Positions 63,815-64,000 of a stretch of DNA of 64,000 nt are shown here, piece by piece. This DNA is from Alphaproteobacteria bacterium. Its GTDB lineage: Bacteria; Pseudomonadota; Alphaproteobacteria; Micropepsales; Micropepsaceae. Location: contig CANJIS010000001.1 in NCBI GenBank assembly GCA_947474565.1, positions 151,245 through 215,244 on the forward strand. Direction: 5' to 3'. The notes under the pieces were generated by a model. It was not told the DNA's origin, did not search any database, and worked only from the letters and a program-made list of their open reading frames with translations. Position 1 is the first letter of the stretch, and the number at the start of each line of letters is the position of its first letter. A program made the translations under genes and the position numbers.

Positions 63815-64000
63815 TGACCTGACCGGGTCTTTTTGTACCAAGCGGTTTGATAGAAACTGACTTGGAAAGGAACCTGGTTATGCCGAAGAAGCGTTTTAGC
63901 GCGGAGCAGATAGTGATTTTGCTGCGCCAGATTGAGATTTTGATATCGCAGGGCAAGTCTGCGCCGATTGCGTGCCGAGATGCTGGGATATCGCAGCAGA
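63815..64000 (+). mobile_element. Left end of an IS3-family insertion sequence (partial)
   Basis: The presumed terminal repeat starts near TGACCTGACCGGGTC at about 63815. The orfA gene of an IS3-type transposase follows at 63880. The element runs off the right edge, so its full length and right terminal repeat cannot be seen. The exact left end is approximate. Confidence 0.7.
63880..64000 (+). CDS. IS3-family transposase orfA, partial
   Basis: The first 40 codons from the ATG at 63880 read MPKKRFSAEQIVILLRQIEI, then LISQGKSAPIACRDAGISQQ. This is the N-terminal helix-turn-helix of IS3-type OrfA proteins. GGAAAGGAAC lies upstream. The gene continues beyond the window. Confidence 0.88.
   Translation, partial: MPKKRFSAEQIVILLRQIEILISQGKSAPIACRDAGISQQ

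Overview
The window is a GC-rich bacterial chromosome segment that looks alphaproteobacterial. It carries an aa3-type cytochrome oxidase cluster (ctaB/ctaD/ctaC), an RsmE/UbiA/UbiD block, DUF4170 and DUF2093 proteins, IalB-family proteins, and a pdxH/DnaJ/fabI/aroC cluster. Two matches to the EcfG general-stress promoter (GGAAC-N16/17-CGTT) point the same way. I cannot name the genus; Rhizobiales-like or Micropepsales-like lineages are reasonable guesses. I saw no tRNA, rRNA, CRISPR array or prophage.

Layout. 0-4.7 kb: cytochrome oxidase genes, tldD and two tiny hypothetical genes. 4.9-8.6 kb: DUF952, then a tightly overlapping run of pirin, two small membrane proteins, a nitronate monooxygenase-like enzyme and an aldo/keto reductase. 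8.7-11.6 kb: gshA diverging from an ArsR regulator with two SRPBCC proteins. 11.7-18.2 kb: membrane protein, rsmE, ubiA, methyltransferase, APC permease, ubiD. 18.2-25.6 kb: pmbA, cysQ-like, DUF4170, MsbA-like ABC exporter, waaA, lpxK and an LpxL-type acyltransferase, which form a lipid A/Kdo operon. 25.7-33.3 kb: stress-promoted secreted protein, M23 peptidase, DUF2093, xseA, purD, PAP2, DUF1801, a GIY-YIG gene, tadA/rluB. 33.3-43.2 kb: two Sel1 proteins, CPA2 antiporter, CDF transporter, pdxH, DnaJ-like, fabI, phosphatase, aroC, a CMD-family protein and a YgaP-like rhodanese. 43.2-50.3 kb: C13-type peptidase, RNA methyltransferase, tlyA, a second GIY-YIG gene, dxs, xseB, sppA. 50.5-58.6 kb: csbD, exported msrB and msrA, a truncated SDR joined to an azoreductase remnant, a second aldo/keto reductase, two IalB proteins and bioF-bioD-bioA. 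58.6-64 kb: DUF3309, lipoprotein, MBL hydrolase, glcF, a SPINDLY-type glycosyltransferase, and the left end of an IS3-family element.

Most genes are housekeeping and are packed with 4-base ATGA-type overlaps. The main non-housekeeping signal is a set of short palindromic intergenic repeats, with at least four families and more than a dozen copies. Both small GIY-YIG nuclease genes sit exactly between such repeats, with a full inverted pair at the 3' side of the gene and a single half-unit at its 5' side. The two loci use unrelated repeat families but share this arrangement, which suggests a REP-like element associated with a GIY-YIG nuclease. This is my best candidate for an undescribed system. 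Other points of interest are the EcfG-type promoters, a probably leaderless ArsR operon with a palindromic operator, a secreted legumain-like protein, an SDR/azoreductase deletion scar, and divergent tadA/rluB start codons that share bases.
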